This document shows positions 57,006 to 64,000 of a stretch of 64,000 nt of DNA, one piece after another. Location of the stretch: contig JAHJDP010000002.1 of the NCBI GenBank assembly GCA_018831195.1, positions 1-64,000 on the forward strand. The letters run 5' to 3'. Below the pieces are notes generated by a model. The model did not search any database, was not told the DNA's origin, and saw nothing but the letters and a program-made list of their open reading frames with translations. The stretch is from Candidatus Eisenbacteria bacterium (lineage in GTDB: Bacteria; Eisenbacteria; RBG-16-71-46; CAIMUX01; JAHJDP01). The stretch's first letter is position 1. Each line of letters opens with the position of its first letter. The position numbers and the translations under genes were made by a program.

Positions 57006-57461
57006 TCACGGATGATTTCGCCGGATCGATTGAATCACGTTATCGAGCTGTTGGAGAAAAAGCGATCGGTCGCGCTTCTGGAGCGGCGGGGGTCCGCCCG
57101 TTATTTGTCCGGCGTCACGGAGTTCTGACAACAGGCCTCGTGTCGCGACGGCCAAGCCAATGTTGTCTTCCGTGAACGGCTTTCCCGTTGGACCAATGAC
57201 ATGCGCGCCTTCCTGCAGGCAGCGGTTCGCCAGTGGGATGTCTGCAGTGATCACGATATCGTGAGGCTTCACATGTTCAACAATCCAATCATCGGCCGCG
57301 TCGAATCCGTCTTCTACAACTTCGAGTGTAACGCTTCCTTCACTCGGAACCTGCATCCAAGAGTTAGCGACCAATGTGACGCCAAGGCCATACCGGTTTG
57401 CGACACGGTACACTTCCTGTTTGACCGGACACGCGTCGGCATCTACAAAAATATGCAGCAA
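57006..57461 (-). CDS. yaiI: YaiI/YqxD (DUF188) family protein
   Basis: The protein has the family's conserved start IFVDADACPVKQEVYRVA, with DIVITADIPLANRCLQEGAHV in the middle. A PIN-like nuclease fold has been proposed for the family, but activity is not established. The start codon is TTG at 57461, directly after the stop of the upstream truncated NTF2-like frame. A ribosome-binding site is therefore not obvious, and translation may be coupled. Confidence 0.88.
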   Translation of the reverse strand: MLHIFVDADACPVKQEVYRVANRYGLGVTLVANSWMQVPSEGSVTLEVVEDGFDAADDWIVEHVKPHDIVITADIPLANRCLQEGAHVIGPTGKPFTEDNIGLAVATRGLLSELRDAGQITGGPPPLQKRDRSLFLQQLDNVIQSIRRNHP

Positions 57462-57749
57462 TTAAGTATCTCCCGTGAAGGACCAATGCGTCTGCACGAT
57501 CTCCCACCGGGAGGCCGACACCTTGCCGCGAAGGGACTCGTAATACGCGGTGAGGGCTTCAAGCCCGTCAATACGTTCACCCTGATAGGGATCGAAATAG
57601 ACGACATCCGGTGCGGATATCTCCAAAAATCCTGACGGATCACCCTTACACCAGCGATCAAGTGCATGACGCTCCATTGCCAGGATAGTGGCCGTCGGGT
57701 CGCCGCCCTCCGTTTCCATCGCCGCCGCCATGCGTTCCTCCTTCCCCAC
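57462..57749 (-). pseudogene. NTF2/SnoaL-like protein with an internal deletion
   Basis: The first 80 residues match the SnoaL-like DUF4440 group (ILAMERHALDRWCKGDPSGF, PDVVYFDPYQGERIDGLEAL). After ASRWEI the sequence jumps to VQTHWSFTGDT, the usual C-terminal end of the family, so about 45-50 residues of the central beta-sheet appear deleted in frame. The start codon is GTG. The remaining protein of 95 residues probably cannot form the cone-shaped fold. It is immediately followed by yaiI. Confidence 0.65.
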
Positions 57750-57767
57750 GGATCCTTCGTGGGAGGC

Positions 57768-58553
57768 TTAAATATCCAACCAGTTGACGAACATGTGCAA
57801 GAGCCCAGGGGCGACAATATTCTGAGTGCGCAACATTACAAAACCCAAAAATAAACTGATGGGAATCAGGGCCGCGGCGCTCAGCAGGGCCTCCCCCGCG
57901 GCCATCCCCTCTATGCCTACACGATGGCCTACATGCGCCATCGCCATAAGAACGGATGCAAGAATCCAACCCTGATAAGAACCGAGCCAGCCGATGAGAC
58001 GCGTCTGAAGGTACCCCCGATAGGCGAACTCTTCAGTAAAGCCGACAATGGCCAATTGCATCAAGGCCCAGAGTCCGGATGCATGACAAGAGGCGCCCGC
58101 GCCAGATCGCCGGTTCACGAAGCAATACCAGACACCCGCGGCTGAAATGATAAGTGCGCTGACGGCCAATGATCGCCAGAGATTTTGAGCAGATATTCCC
58201 GCAGATGCAGGATATTCCCGCCGGCGGTGCATGACAAAGAGAATCGGCCCAACTGAGATGATCGCAAGAATCAATTGGGCCGCCACATCTCCTGGGCCGA
58301 CAAGCGGCCATTGGGCGGCACCCTGAGAGTTTGTGGGGGCATGGCCGGTCAAAGCAAGCAGAAGAACGATGACAAGAATCCACCCCATGCCTATCGCGAA
58401 AAGCGCCCACATGGCGCTGACGCGGGGTGTGGAAATGACCTGTTCGTTATGTCGAAAGCAAAACAGGCGAATGAGCAGGGCGAGTAGGGCGCCAAGGACA
58501 ATCAACTCCGCACACTGGACAAGAATGCTTGCAAGAGAATTAGCCTCGATCAT
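57768..58553 (-). CDS. CPBP family intramembrane protease (CAAX-like)
   Basis: This is a membrane glutamic-type protease or self-immunity protein. The motif EEFAYR has E174, E175 and R179, followed by H207/H210 in AMAHVGH and a late LLHMFVNW with H253. About eight hydrophobic segments are seen. The start at 58553 is chosen because it precedes the first membrane segment. It lies in a run of small minus-strand genes (57.0-61.1 kb), and its substrate is unknown. Confidence 0.87.
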   Translation of the reverse strand: MIEANSLASILVQCAELIVLGALLALLIRLFCFRHNEQVISTPRVSAMWALFAIGMGWILVIVLLLALTGHAPTNSQGAAQWPLVGPGDVAAQLILAIISVGPILFVMHRRREYPASAGISAQNLWRSLAVSALIISAAGVWYCFVNRRSGAGASCHASGLWALMQLAIVGFTEEFAYRGYLQTRLIGWLGSYQGWILASVLMAMAHVGHRVGIEGMAAGEALLSAAALIPISLFLGFVMLRTQNIVAPGLLHMFVNWLDI

Positions 58554-58668
58554 CAAACGGCCCCCGGTTAGGCAATGCAGTCTGGCGTGCAATGGCAACT
58601 TCGAGACCGCACAAGAAAAGGTTGGCGAATCTGAGTCTCGATGCTCATTTATACTATTTTGCTATAGA

Positions 58669-59340
58669 TTAATCGATCATCTCAAAGGTCACGGACACCA
58701 TGGCCGTCACGGAAATCTGCCCCGGCGGTGTTGGGCCATCCATACCGGTTGACGTTCCACTTGACCCATCTTCTCTGATCTTGAGGGGGCGTCCTATTGA
58801 CTGGCCCAGTGTGGCTGCCATCGCATCCGCCTTTTCTCGGGCGGCTTCCAGGGCAATTTTGCGAGCCTCGTCCTTATGCTCGCGAAGTTTGGATGTGCGG
58901 AATTCAATATCGTGAACTTTATTGATTCCCGCCCCCAGCGCCGCTGTCATGAGTTCCTCAAAACCCGAAAGGTCTTTAAGAGTGATCGCCACAGTGCGGC
59001 GGACCAGATATTCGCGTGAGCCCCGCCTGGGTGTCCGTACATCAGATTGCGGCCTGATATAAAGATGCCCAGTTACGATTTCTTCCTCAGGAATTCCCTT
59101 CTCTGCAGTGATTTGAAGAAATGACTCCATGGACTCATCGTTCGCTTTTTTTGCGGCTGCCAAATCTGGGTCCCGGGTATCTATACCGAGAGTAAGCACC
59201 GCCTCGTCGGGAACGACCAAAACCTTGGCGTAGCCACTGACAGTGATCACGCGCGGCTCCTGTGCCCATCCATTATTCAGGACAGCGGAACACAGCGCCA
59301 AGCAGAGGCTCACTAGTAGAGCTCGCGATACGAGTTTCAC
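58669..59340 (-). CDS. SIMPL domain (DUF541) periplasmic protein
   Basis: The SIMPL fold appears as VITVSGYAKVLVVPDEAVLTLGI and the C-terminal RPLKIREDGS, VTAMVSVTFEM. The start is GTG at 59340, with AGGAGG nine bases upstream, followed by a signal peptide (LVSRALLVSLCLALCSAVLNNGWAQ). The upstream ATG at 59379 is unsupported. Such proteins form periplasmic rings with loosely defined roles in oxidative stress. Confidence 0.88.
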   Translation of the reverse strand: MKLVSRALLVSLCLALCSAVLNNGWAQEPRVITVSGYAKVLVVPDEAVLTLGIDTRDPDLAAAKKANDESMESFLQITAEKGIPEEEIVTGHLYIRPQSDVRTPRRGSREYLVRRTVAITLKDLSGFEELMTAALGAGINKVHDIEFRTSKLREHKDEARKIALEAAREKADAMAATLGQSIGRPLKIREDGSSGTSTGMDGPTPPGQISVTAMVSVTFEMID

Positions 59341-59434
59341 TGTGTGTATCCTCCTTTTCGTAGAGGGGTTGTCAGGCAATCTATTTAAACAACAATAGGC
59401 TGCATGTGTAAGGGTAATCCACTATCTCGAGACC

Positions 59435-60247
59435 TCAATCAGGCACCCTACCCCGGAACATCGAATAAGTGAAAAAGGCATAGTAATCAGAGAGATTTAG
59501 AATGAACTCCGGCGACTGTGGCCGGCACAAACGCTGATATTCCGCCCAATCCTCCGGTGATACCTCTGGTTGCCTCTCTCCCCAGAGCATCTCAAAGACA
59601 GTAACTAGCGCGCCTCGAAGATCGGCGCTCATTGGAGCCTGGACATCGCCAACAAAGGTTTTGCCTTCTGCTTCCTTCAAACCCGCCTCGTTAAACGATC
59701 GCAATGCACGCAAGAAGTGCGCCTCGGGCCGCTTCCCCGTGACGAACGGGGCCAGCCCTGAACACGTCGCATTCAGACGAGCCTCAAGTAATGGATACCC
59801 CGGGAGCAGGCATTGAGAAGACCATGCCAGAATGATCACCGCGCCACCGGGTTTAACCACTCGCGCCAGCTCTCGCAGCAAAGGCAGAAGGTCGCCGACA
59901 GGATACCCTGCGCAATCAACGCTCCATGCCCAATCGAAGGAATCGTTGGGGAAGGAGAGTTTGCTCACATCTCCTTCTTGAAAGAAAATTTGGTTCGAGA
60001 AGCCGGACGCCATTACCATCTTCTCTGCGTAACGCAGAAAAGCCGTCGACAAATCAAGGCCGGTTACATGGCCGGTGGGTCCAATCGCCTCCGCCAGCAA
60101 CAAGGCGGGCAAACCAATTCCACACCCTGCATCCAGGCCATGGCTCCCTTTGCGGAGCCGTAACGCCTTAATCATTGAACGGAGAAGCGGCTCCCTCAAC
60201 GGATTGGAGTCCAATAGCTGTTTTATATATGTGTCTGTGTCTATCAT
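59435..60247 (-). CDS. UbiE/Coq5-like SAM methyltransferase
   Basis: SAM motif I is GLDAGCGIGLPALLLAEAIG, followed by GLDLSTAFLRYAEKM, WAWSVDCAGYPVGDLLPLLREL and VVKPGGAVIILAW. The layout is that of the Methyltransf_11/25 group with unknown substrate. A conserved quinone-pathway signature is not present, so a UbiE role is not claimed. It stands in a minus-strand run with the SIMPL gene downstream. Confidence 0.85.
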   Translation of the reverse strand: MIDTDTYIKQLLDSNPLREPLLRSMIKALRLRKGSHGLDAGCGIGLPALLLAEAIGPTGHVTGLDLSTAFLRYAEKMVMASGFSNQIFFQEGDVSKLSFPNDSFDWAWSVDCAGYPVGDLLPLLRELARVVKPGGAVIILAWSSQCLLPGYPLLEARLNATCSGLAPFVTGKRPEAHFLRALRSFNEAGLKEAEGKTFVGDVQAPMSADLRGALVTVFEMLWGERQPEVSPEDWAEYQRLCRPQSPEFILNLSDYYAFFTYSMFRGRVPD

Positions 60248-60351
60248 TTTCTAATTCAATTTATATGAAGTCTGCCCAATGCTCTTTTACCCTGCGAGTC
60301 CGCGTAAACACGATTTCTCTTTTGGCCCGTTACTTCCTTTAGAATGCCCGC

Positions 60352-60642
60352 TTACTCTCCGTAGACCTTTAACGCCGCCCACCCGGCAAATCCCAGATAA
60401 CCTATGGTAACAACACCAGCCCCTAAGATCACCCAACCAATCCAGGATTTACCGGATTTTTCCGTTGTGTTTGAGATTGCCAGACTGTCAGCCATCGCTG
60501 CAAGGCTGTCATTTTGTGCGGGGATCGTTCTATTTGTATGGCTTCTTGCCGGCCAGGAACAGGGGACTCCGGTATTGGCACATACGCTGAAAAGTAGAAT
60601 GGCGCAGAGGAGCAATGATAGTTGCGGCCGAATAAATTTCAT
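60352..60642 (-). CDS. Small protein with signal segment and one membrane helix
   Basis: The 96-residue protein starts at 60642 after GGGAGG and has a signal-like N terminus (FIRPQLSLLLCAILLFSVC) and one C-terminal membrane segment (WIGWVILGAGVVTIGYLGF). No family is recognised. An earlier in-frame ATG at 60741 gives an unrelated leader. Confidence 0.55.
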   Translation of the reverse strand: MKFIRPQLSLLLCAILLFSVCANTGVPCSWPARSHTNRTIPAQNDSLAAMADSLAISNTTEKSGKSWIGWVILGAGVVTIGYLGFAGWAALKVYGE

Positions 60643-60777
60643 TAGAGGCCTCCCGCTATACCCAAACGGGATATTACAAGCTAGCCAATCCCGCCTCATT
60701 CTTAATATGCAACGCTCGACCCTAGCGGGCGACGACGGCATGGCGCCAGGCTATTGGCGCTCCGCTTGAGCGAGGGC

Positions 60778-61140
60778 TTAGGCCGCAATCCACTTCTCGG
60801 CTTCGGCTTGCTCGCTATTCGAGAAGACTTTGACTAAGCACGGCATCATAAATGCGAACATTCGTGTGGCATGAGCGACCCACTTAACATCCGTGACAAC
60901 TGTGATTCTTTCCCATGCCTTCCAGTGTGCAAGTCCAAGCTTGGCGTCATCCCACATGGCCCCGGAAGTGAATCCCGTGAATTCCGGCGTGAGCTGATAA
61001 AGCACTCTAATTCGCTTGTGCCTCAGAAGCGCGGATTCAATCGCTGGGATAAGAACCGTTTCATAGTCCTTCGCATCGATTTCACCTGAGGCGCTGATGC
61101 CAACCACGTCATCAGGAAGATTGGCAAGAAGCTTTATCAT
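60778..61140 (-). CDS. SpoIIAA-like (STAS-fold) protein
   Basis: The 120-residue protein has the SpoIIAA-like pattern of the DUF3478/STAS group: LANLPDDVVGISASGEI at the start and WDDAKLGLAHWKAWERITVVTDV in the middle. Relatives are cytoplasmic, may bind lipids or partners, and lack the phospho-serine of true anti-anti-sigma factors. No sigma system is adjacent. Confidence 0.85.
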   Translation of the reverse strand: MIKLLANLPDDVVGISASGEIDAKDYETVLIPAIESALLRHKRIRVLYQLTPEFTGFTSGAMWDDAKLGLAHWKAWERITVVTDVKWVAHATRMFAFMMPCLVKVFSNSEQAEAEKWIAA

Positions 61141-61234
61141 GACGATTCTCCTGTTTGTGAGAACCCAAACTAAACGCGGTGTGGGCGCATACCTAAATCA
61201 GCCATTCTTGAGTTCGTCCTATCAGATTATATGC

Positions 61235-61684
61235 TTACAACCACTTTCTTACATTAGCTTTATACTGCCTGTATTCCTCTCCGAATTGCTCTTCCATGTG
61301 GCGCTCCTCGGGAATCACGAAGGAAACGGAAAACAACCAAAACATTGCCCCGACCAGCACAAGCGGCAGTAGTGTGCCGGCTGCGACTGCAGCTCCGAGA
61401 ACAATCCCCATGAACCCCAGATACATTGGATGCCGGCTAAACCGGAAAGGACCCTCGGCCACAACTAGACTCGACTTCCGGAATGGCTTGACCTCTGTTC
61501 CCAATTTCTTGAACAATGCGTCGGCCCAGACCGTCAGCGCCGCACCGATCAATGCGATAGCGACGCCAACAAGCCGCCACATTCCGAAAATCAACCGAGG
61601 CCCTGACAGCAGAAAGTGTAGCAAACCCATCAAAATAAGCCCAATGAACAGATATGTTGGGGGAAGAATTCGACCGCCGCTCAC
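61235..61684 (-). CDS. Isoprenylcysteine carboxyl methyltransferase-like membrane protein
   Basis: This 149-residue membrane protein has the ICMT/PEMT motif FRFSRHPMYLGF with PEERHMEEQFGEEYRQY at the C terminus, and four membrane segments. It methylates an unknown membrane substrate. I start at GTG 61684, five bases after GGAGG. A longer frame through 61984 crosses an attC-like site and is not credible. The start lies 22 bases after attC-A, so the gene is likely the last cassette of the array or the first gene after it. Confidence 0.82.
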   Translation of the reverse strand: MSGGRILPPTYLFIGLILMGLLHFLLSGPRLIFGMWRLVGVAIALIGAALTVWADALFKKLGTEVKPFRKSSLVVAEGPFRFSRHPMYLGFMGIVLGAAVAAGTLLPLVLVGAMFWLFSVSFVIPEERHMEEQFGEEYRQYKANVRKWL

Positions 61685-61705
61685 TACTTCCTCCTCTCTC
61701 ACGGA

Positions 61706-61836
61706 ACCTAGCGTTCTTCTAACCGGCGAGGTGCGCTTGGCGCGGCCCTCGCCCACTCCACTCGTCGCGCCTATATTATCTCTCACAGGGGGAGGCCGTG
61801 ACAAGGGCCCTCGACGGGTTAATGCGGTCGTTAAAC
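61706..61836 (-). repeat. attC-like recombination site A (integron cassette)
   Basis: The segment is imperfectly palindromic. On the minus strand it opens with GTTTAAC (a match to the RYYYAAC core), and 131 bases later it ends with GCTAGGT (GTTRRRY expected, one mismatch at the second base). Inner arms (TAACCCG at one end, CGGTTAG at the other) are also inverted repeats. It is about 75 percent identical to site B in the same orientation and follows the stop of the 62579 gene by 11 bases. This is the arrangement of an attC site after a cassette gene. Confidence 0.7.
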
Positions 61837-61847
61837 GTTGTGAACAA

Positions 61848-62579
61848 CTAATATAGACTTTTAATCTTACCCCATGATGTGGTTTTTGTTGGCCATGGAG
61901 AACAACGATCTCTAGCCATTTCTCTAATTCCCAAATTCTTACAATTCGGGAAAATTTCATTAATAGGAACCCAGCCTGAACCATAACCTAATCCTGGAAA
62001 GACCTTTGTTGCCGAGCGCGCGTTGGTCGTATCGCTGGCTTCGTCGGCCGCAACATACCAACCTTCTTGTTGATTAAATGGCCAGTTTCCCCAGTATCCC
62101 GCAAAGTGAGCGCCGTCAACGCAACAGTTCATTGAAAGTTGATGTACAGAGATCTCTGGCCATGTCGCAATTGGGCCTGGTTCGATCATTATTCTTGAAC
62201 AGATTATATTACCCGGAATCGGGTTGGGACCGTCCTCCAAAACCGATTGCCAGAGATATAGATCAAGGGTCTGGTTGTCAAATTGACTCCCATCGCTTGT
62301 AAGATACAACTGGATTCCGCAAACGTACGTCGCATCATACCGCTCAGCAAAACAACTATAATCTGGTGGGACGACGCCCTCAAGTCTCCACATATACGCA
62401 TTTTCAAATTGCCCGTCATCATTTTGGAGCAATGTATCTCTTGGGCAAAATTCATCGTTTGGAGGCGGCAAAATCTGAGTATTTTCATGAAAGCCTATAC
62501 TAATGATTGGCTCATCGTCGGCCGCCAAAGGCAAAGCAGAGAAGACTAAAGGCATTAGGAACGCTGCAAATATGTACAT
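61848..62579 (-). CDS. Secreted cysteine-rich protein, unknown function
   Basis: I start at ATG 62579, followed by a signal peptide (YIFAAFLMPLVFSALPLAA). The frame extends to TTG 62621. The protein has paired cysteines (NCCVDG, CFAERYDATYVCG) and the segment FAGYWGNWPFNQQEGWYVAADE, which suggests a beta-sandwich. It ends in TTSWGKIKSLY, matching the tail of the cassette gene at the right edge (TWGRLKSLYDH). It follows the TIR-ATPase gene in one cassette, with the stop 11 bases ahead of attC-A. Confidence 0.65.
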   Translation of the reverse strand: MYIFAAFLMPLVFSALPLAADDEPIISIGFHENTQILPPPNDEFCPRDTLLQNDDGQFENAYMWRLEGVVPPDYSCFAERYDATYVCGIQLYLTSDGSQFDNQTLDLYLWQSVLEDGPNPIPGNIICSRIMIEPGPIATWPEISVHQLSMNCCVDGAHFAGYWGNWPFNQQEGWYVAADEASDTTNARSATKVFPGLGYGSGWVPINEIFPNCKNLGIREMARDRCSPWPTKTTSWGKIKSLY

Positions 62580-62613
62580 AATTCGTTTATCGCCATGATG
62601 GCTCCGCGGGATC

Positions 62614-63630
62614 TCATTCAATTTTCTCGGCCGGATATATCAACCTAACCGTCGTGACATAGGGAGGCCTGGGATCTCCTTCGCCAATCATCCATCTAAC
62701 AGGTTTGCTCTCAACAACAATATCGCCTTTGTATTTCCTACTGATTTCTCTTGCCAACCATAAACCCATTCCCATCCCGCCTGCTGTGTGCTCTTTGGCG
62801 TCTGGCGTTCTAAAGCCCCGCTCGAATATCACTCCACTCTCAATATCTTGCTTTGGGATCCCAACGCCCCAATTCTCGATCTGAATTATGGCTTTGGATC
62901 TTGCCTGCGATGTCGATAACATGACTTTTGATTCCAAATTGCGTCCAGAATAACTGTATTTTATGGCATTATTCAAAACGTTGGCTATGGCCGTAATAAT
63001 TTCTGGCCGCGAGGCTATAACGTGAGCGTTGGGGGCAGTATCCGTAAAGTCTATTATAACATTTCGACGCCGCGCATACTTCCCAAATATCTCAATGGTT
63101 TCACGCACCATCTCCGAGAGATGAACCAGGGTTTTGAGGCGTTTAGGTTTCGCGTTTTCATCTCTTTCTATGACGATATCATCAAGCGGTGTTGGGGTTT
63201 TACTCAGGTCGGCGTGGCCCTGTTCGCCGTCTATAGATCGTATAATTTGATTAACACCGTCTTCCCACCTTGGGAACAGGTCGATCCAATGTAACTCATT
63301 GAGTTTTCGGTACTTTGGTTTGCATTCCATTAGCCTGACCGGAATAAGATAAATTTCGTCGCCTGGAGTTTCCTCCAATACCTCAATCGCCTTTTTAATC
63401 TCTGCTTGCACAACTCCGCGCTTACCAACAGAGGATTTTGATAACAATGCAATAAAATAGTCGGCCCTGCTTATTTCTCTATGAATAACCTCTCGCCAAT
63501 TCTCTCCGCCCCGGAGGTCTTTCTTGTCAAACCAAACACTTATCCCATGCACCCGTAAATCTTTTCGCAAACGATCGGCAGCGGAAGAATCTTCTCGTGC
63601 GTAGCTCAAAAATACTTTCTTTTTTGGCAT
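62614..63630 (-). CDS. TIR domain fused to a histidine-kinase-type ATPase domain
   Basis: Residues 1-135 form a TIR domain (VFLSYAREDSSAADRLRKDL, SVWFDKKDL, WREVIHREISRADYFIALLS) with the predicted catalytic Glu77 in VVQAE. Residues 155-335 form a GHKL/HATPase domain: N box NVLNNAIKYS (217-226), G1-like IENWGVGIP (251-259, N in place of the usual D) and G2 GGMGMGLW (284-291). A histidine near 170 sits where a HisKA phospho-acceptor would be but the surrounding sequence is weak. There is no membrane segment. The gene starts 18 bases after attC-B. A role in NAD-consuming defence or signalling is inferred, not shown. Confidence 0.85.
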   Translation of the reverse strand: MPKKKVFLSYAREDSSAADRLRKDLRVHGISVWFDKKDLRGGENWREVIHREISRADYFIALLSKSSVGKRGVVQAEIKKAIEVLEETPGDEIYLIPVRLMECKPKYRKLNELHWIDLFPRWEDGVNQIIRSIDGEQGHADLSKTPTPLDDIVIERDENAKPKRLKTLVHLSEMVRETIEIFGKYARRRNVIIDFTDTAPNAHVIASRPEIITAIANVLNNAIKYSYSGRNLESKVMLSTSQARSKAIIQIENWGVGIPKQDIESGVIFERGFRTPDAKEHTAGGMGMGLWLAREISRKYKGDIVVESKPVRWMIGEGDPRPPYVTTVRLIYPAEKIE

Positions 63631-63647
63631 TATCTTAATTCCAGTAT

Positions 63648-63777
63648 GTCTAACGTTCTGCTAACCTGCTAGGTGCGCTGGGCGCGGACCTCGCCATCTC
63701 AACTCGTCACGCCAATATAATAGCATTTTGCGGGAGGCGTGACAAGGGCCCTCGTCGGGTTACTGTGGTCGTTAGGT
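63648..63777 (-). repeat. attC-like recombination site B (integron cassette)
   Basis: On the minus strand the site opens ACCTAAC (fits RYYYAAC) and ends GTTAGAC (fits GTTRRRY), 130 bases apart. The inner arms GTAACCCG and AGGTTAGC are also complementary, giving the two-box stem expected for attC. The central segment differs from site A, but the ends and many inner bases agree. The neighbouring gene to the right ends 20 bases before the site and the TIR-ATPase gene starts 18 bases after it, as in a cassette array. Confidence 0.75.
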
Positions 63778-63797
63778 ACAAGGAATTACATGGACAT

Positions 63798-64000
63798 TTA
63801 GTGATCATAAAGACTCTTGAGTCGTCCCCAGGTTATATTGTCTAGACTTGTAAGGCTGTCATTGCAGCTCGAAAAAGTTAAAACGTGGAGACCTCTTAAA
63901 CCCGGATGGCAAGCTGAGTATCCCTGCGCCATTGTTGCATAAACATGTAACGTATCCGGATCAGGAAACGCCTCAGGATTACCAACAACCCAAAACTCAT
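63798..64000 (-). CDS. C-terminal part of a cassette-encoded protein (runs off the window)
   Basis: A minus-strand frame of 66 codons reaches the window edge and has no start in it. It ends with FSSCNDSL, then DNITWGRLKSLYDH and a stop codon 20 bases ahead of attC-B. The tail matches the end of the 61848 protein (TTSWGKIKSLY). The sequence otherwise gives no recognised family, and it may be secreted. Confidence 0.6.
   Translation of the reverse strand, partial: EFWVVGNPEAFPDPDTLHVYATMAQGYSACHPGLRGLHVLTFSSCNDSLTSLDNITWGRLKSLYDH

Noticed and set aside
60643-60777. GC-rich hairpin region between two small minus-strand genes considered as a third attC
   Set aside because: No RYYYAAC/GTTRRRY core pair in the right orientation and no similarity to sites A and B.

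Overview
The window is 64 kb of gene-dense bacterial chromosome with no rRNA, tRNA, CRISPR array, phage or insertion sequence that I can see. Four secreted proteins end in the same FlgD/Por-type Ig-like C-terminal domain (3059-5287, 25399-28506, 29709-30293, 50796-52328). Signal peptides, an outer-membrane barrel and a periplasmic-type SIMPL protein indicate a diderm. Together these suggest the FCB group or a related candidate phylum such as Eisenbacteria-like lineages. That placement is inference from gene content, not from a marker tree.

Layout. 0-16.5 kb: a mixed metabolic and housekeeping region (RsgA, two-domain secreted amidohydrolase, spermidine-synthase-like membrane fusion, several SAM methyltransferases, peptidase E, MscL, a bilobed aspartyl-protease-like protein, a serine hydrolase) with decayed genes: a 5' methyltransferase stub (72-278), a lipoprotein gene broken at a TA repeat (10168-10748) and a GNAT remnant (about 24.1-24.35 kb). 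16.7-21.7 kb: a 1649-residue double UvrA with four ABC ATPase domains and no UvrB-binding module. 21.7-25.3 kb: an NDT-like protein and a LysR regulator with a TAAT-N11-ATTA box, a divergent secreted esterase, and a nucleoside phosphorylase.

25.4-37.1 kb is one long minus-strand block: cydA-cydB, then (3 nt later) a membrane-anchored TPR-CHAT protein, then an ECF sigma factor and its membrane anti-sigma factor, then three secreted proteins including a giant beta-helix protein. I read the CHAT/sigma/anti-sigma part as a candidate signalling module in which a caspase-like protease on the outer face of the inner membrane could act on the anti-sigma factor. 37.3-45 kb: a B12-binding radical SAM protein fused to a lipoprotein-like haem-binding tail, a methyltransferase, lipocalin, quinone reductase, and a thioester-reductase/FAD-FeS pair. 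45-50.8 kb: catalase, then a NarL-type two-component system, an ammonium transporter and a porin. 50.8-61 kb: a second radical SAM protein coupled to a kelch-like surface protein, Fe superoxide dismutase, TauE, YaiI and small genes.

The right end (about 61.2-64 kb) looks like an integron gene-cassette array without a visible integrase. Two 130-bp attC-like sites (61706-61836 and 63648-63777) flank a two-gene cassette encoding a TIR domain fused to a histidine-kinase-type ATPase domain and a secreted protein. A further cassette gene runs off the right edge. The TIR-ATPase cassette is the best candidate for an undescribed defence or signalling system in this window; the CHAT/ECF module is the second.
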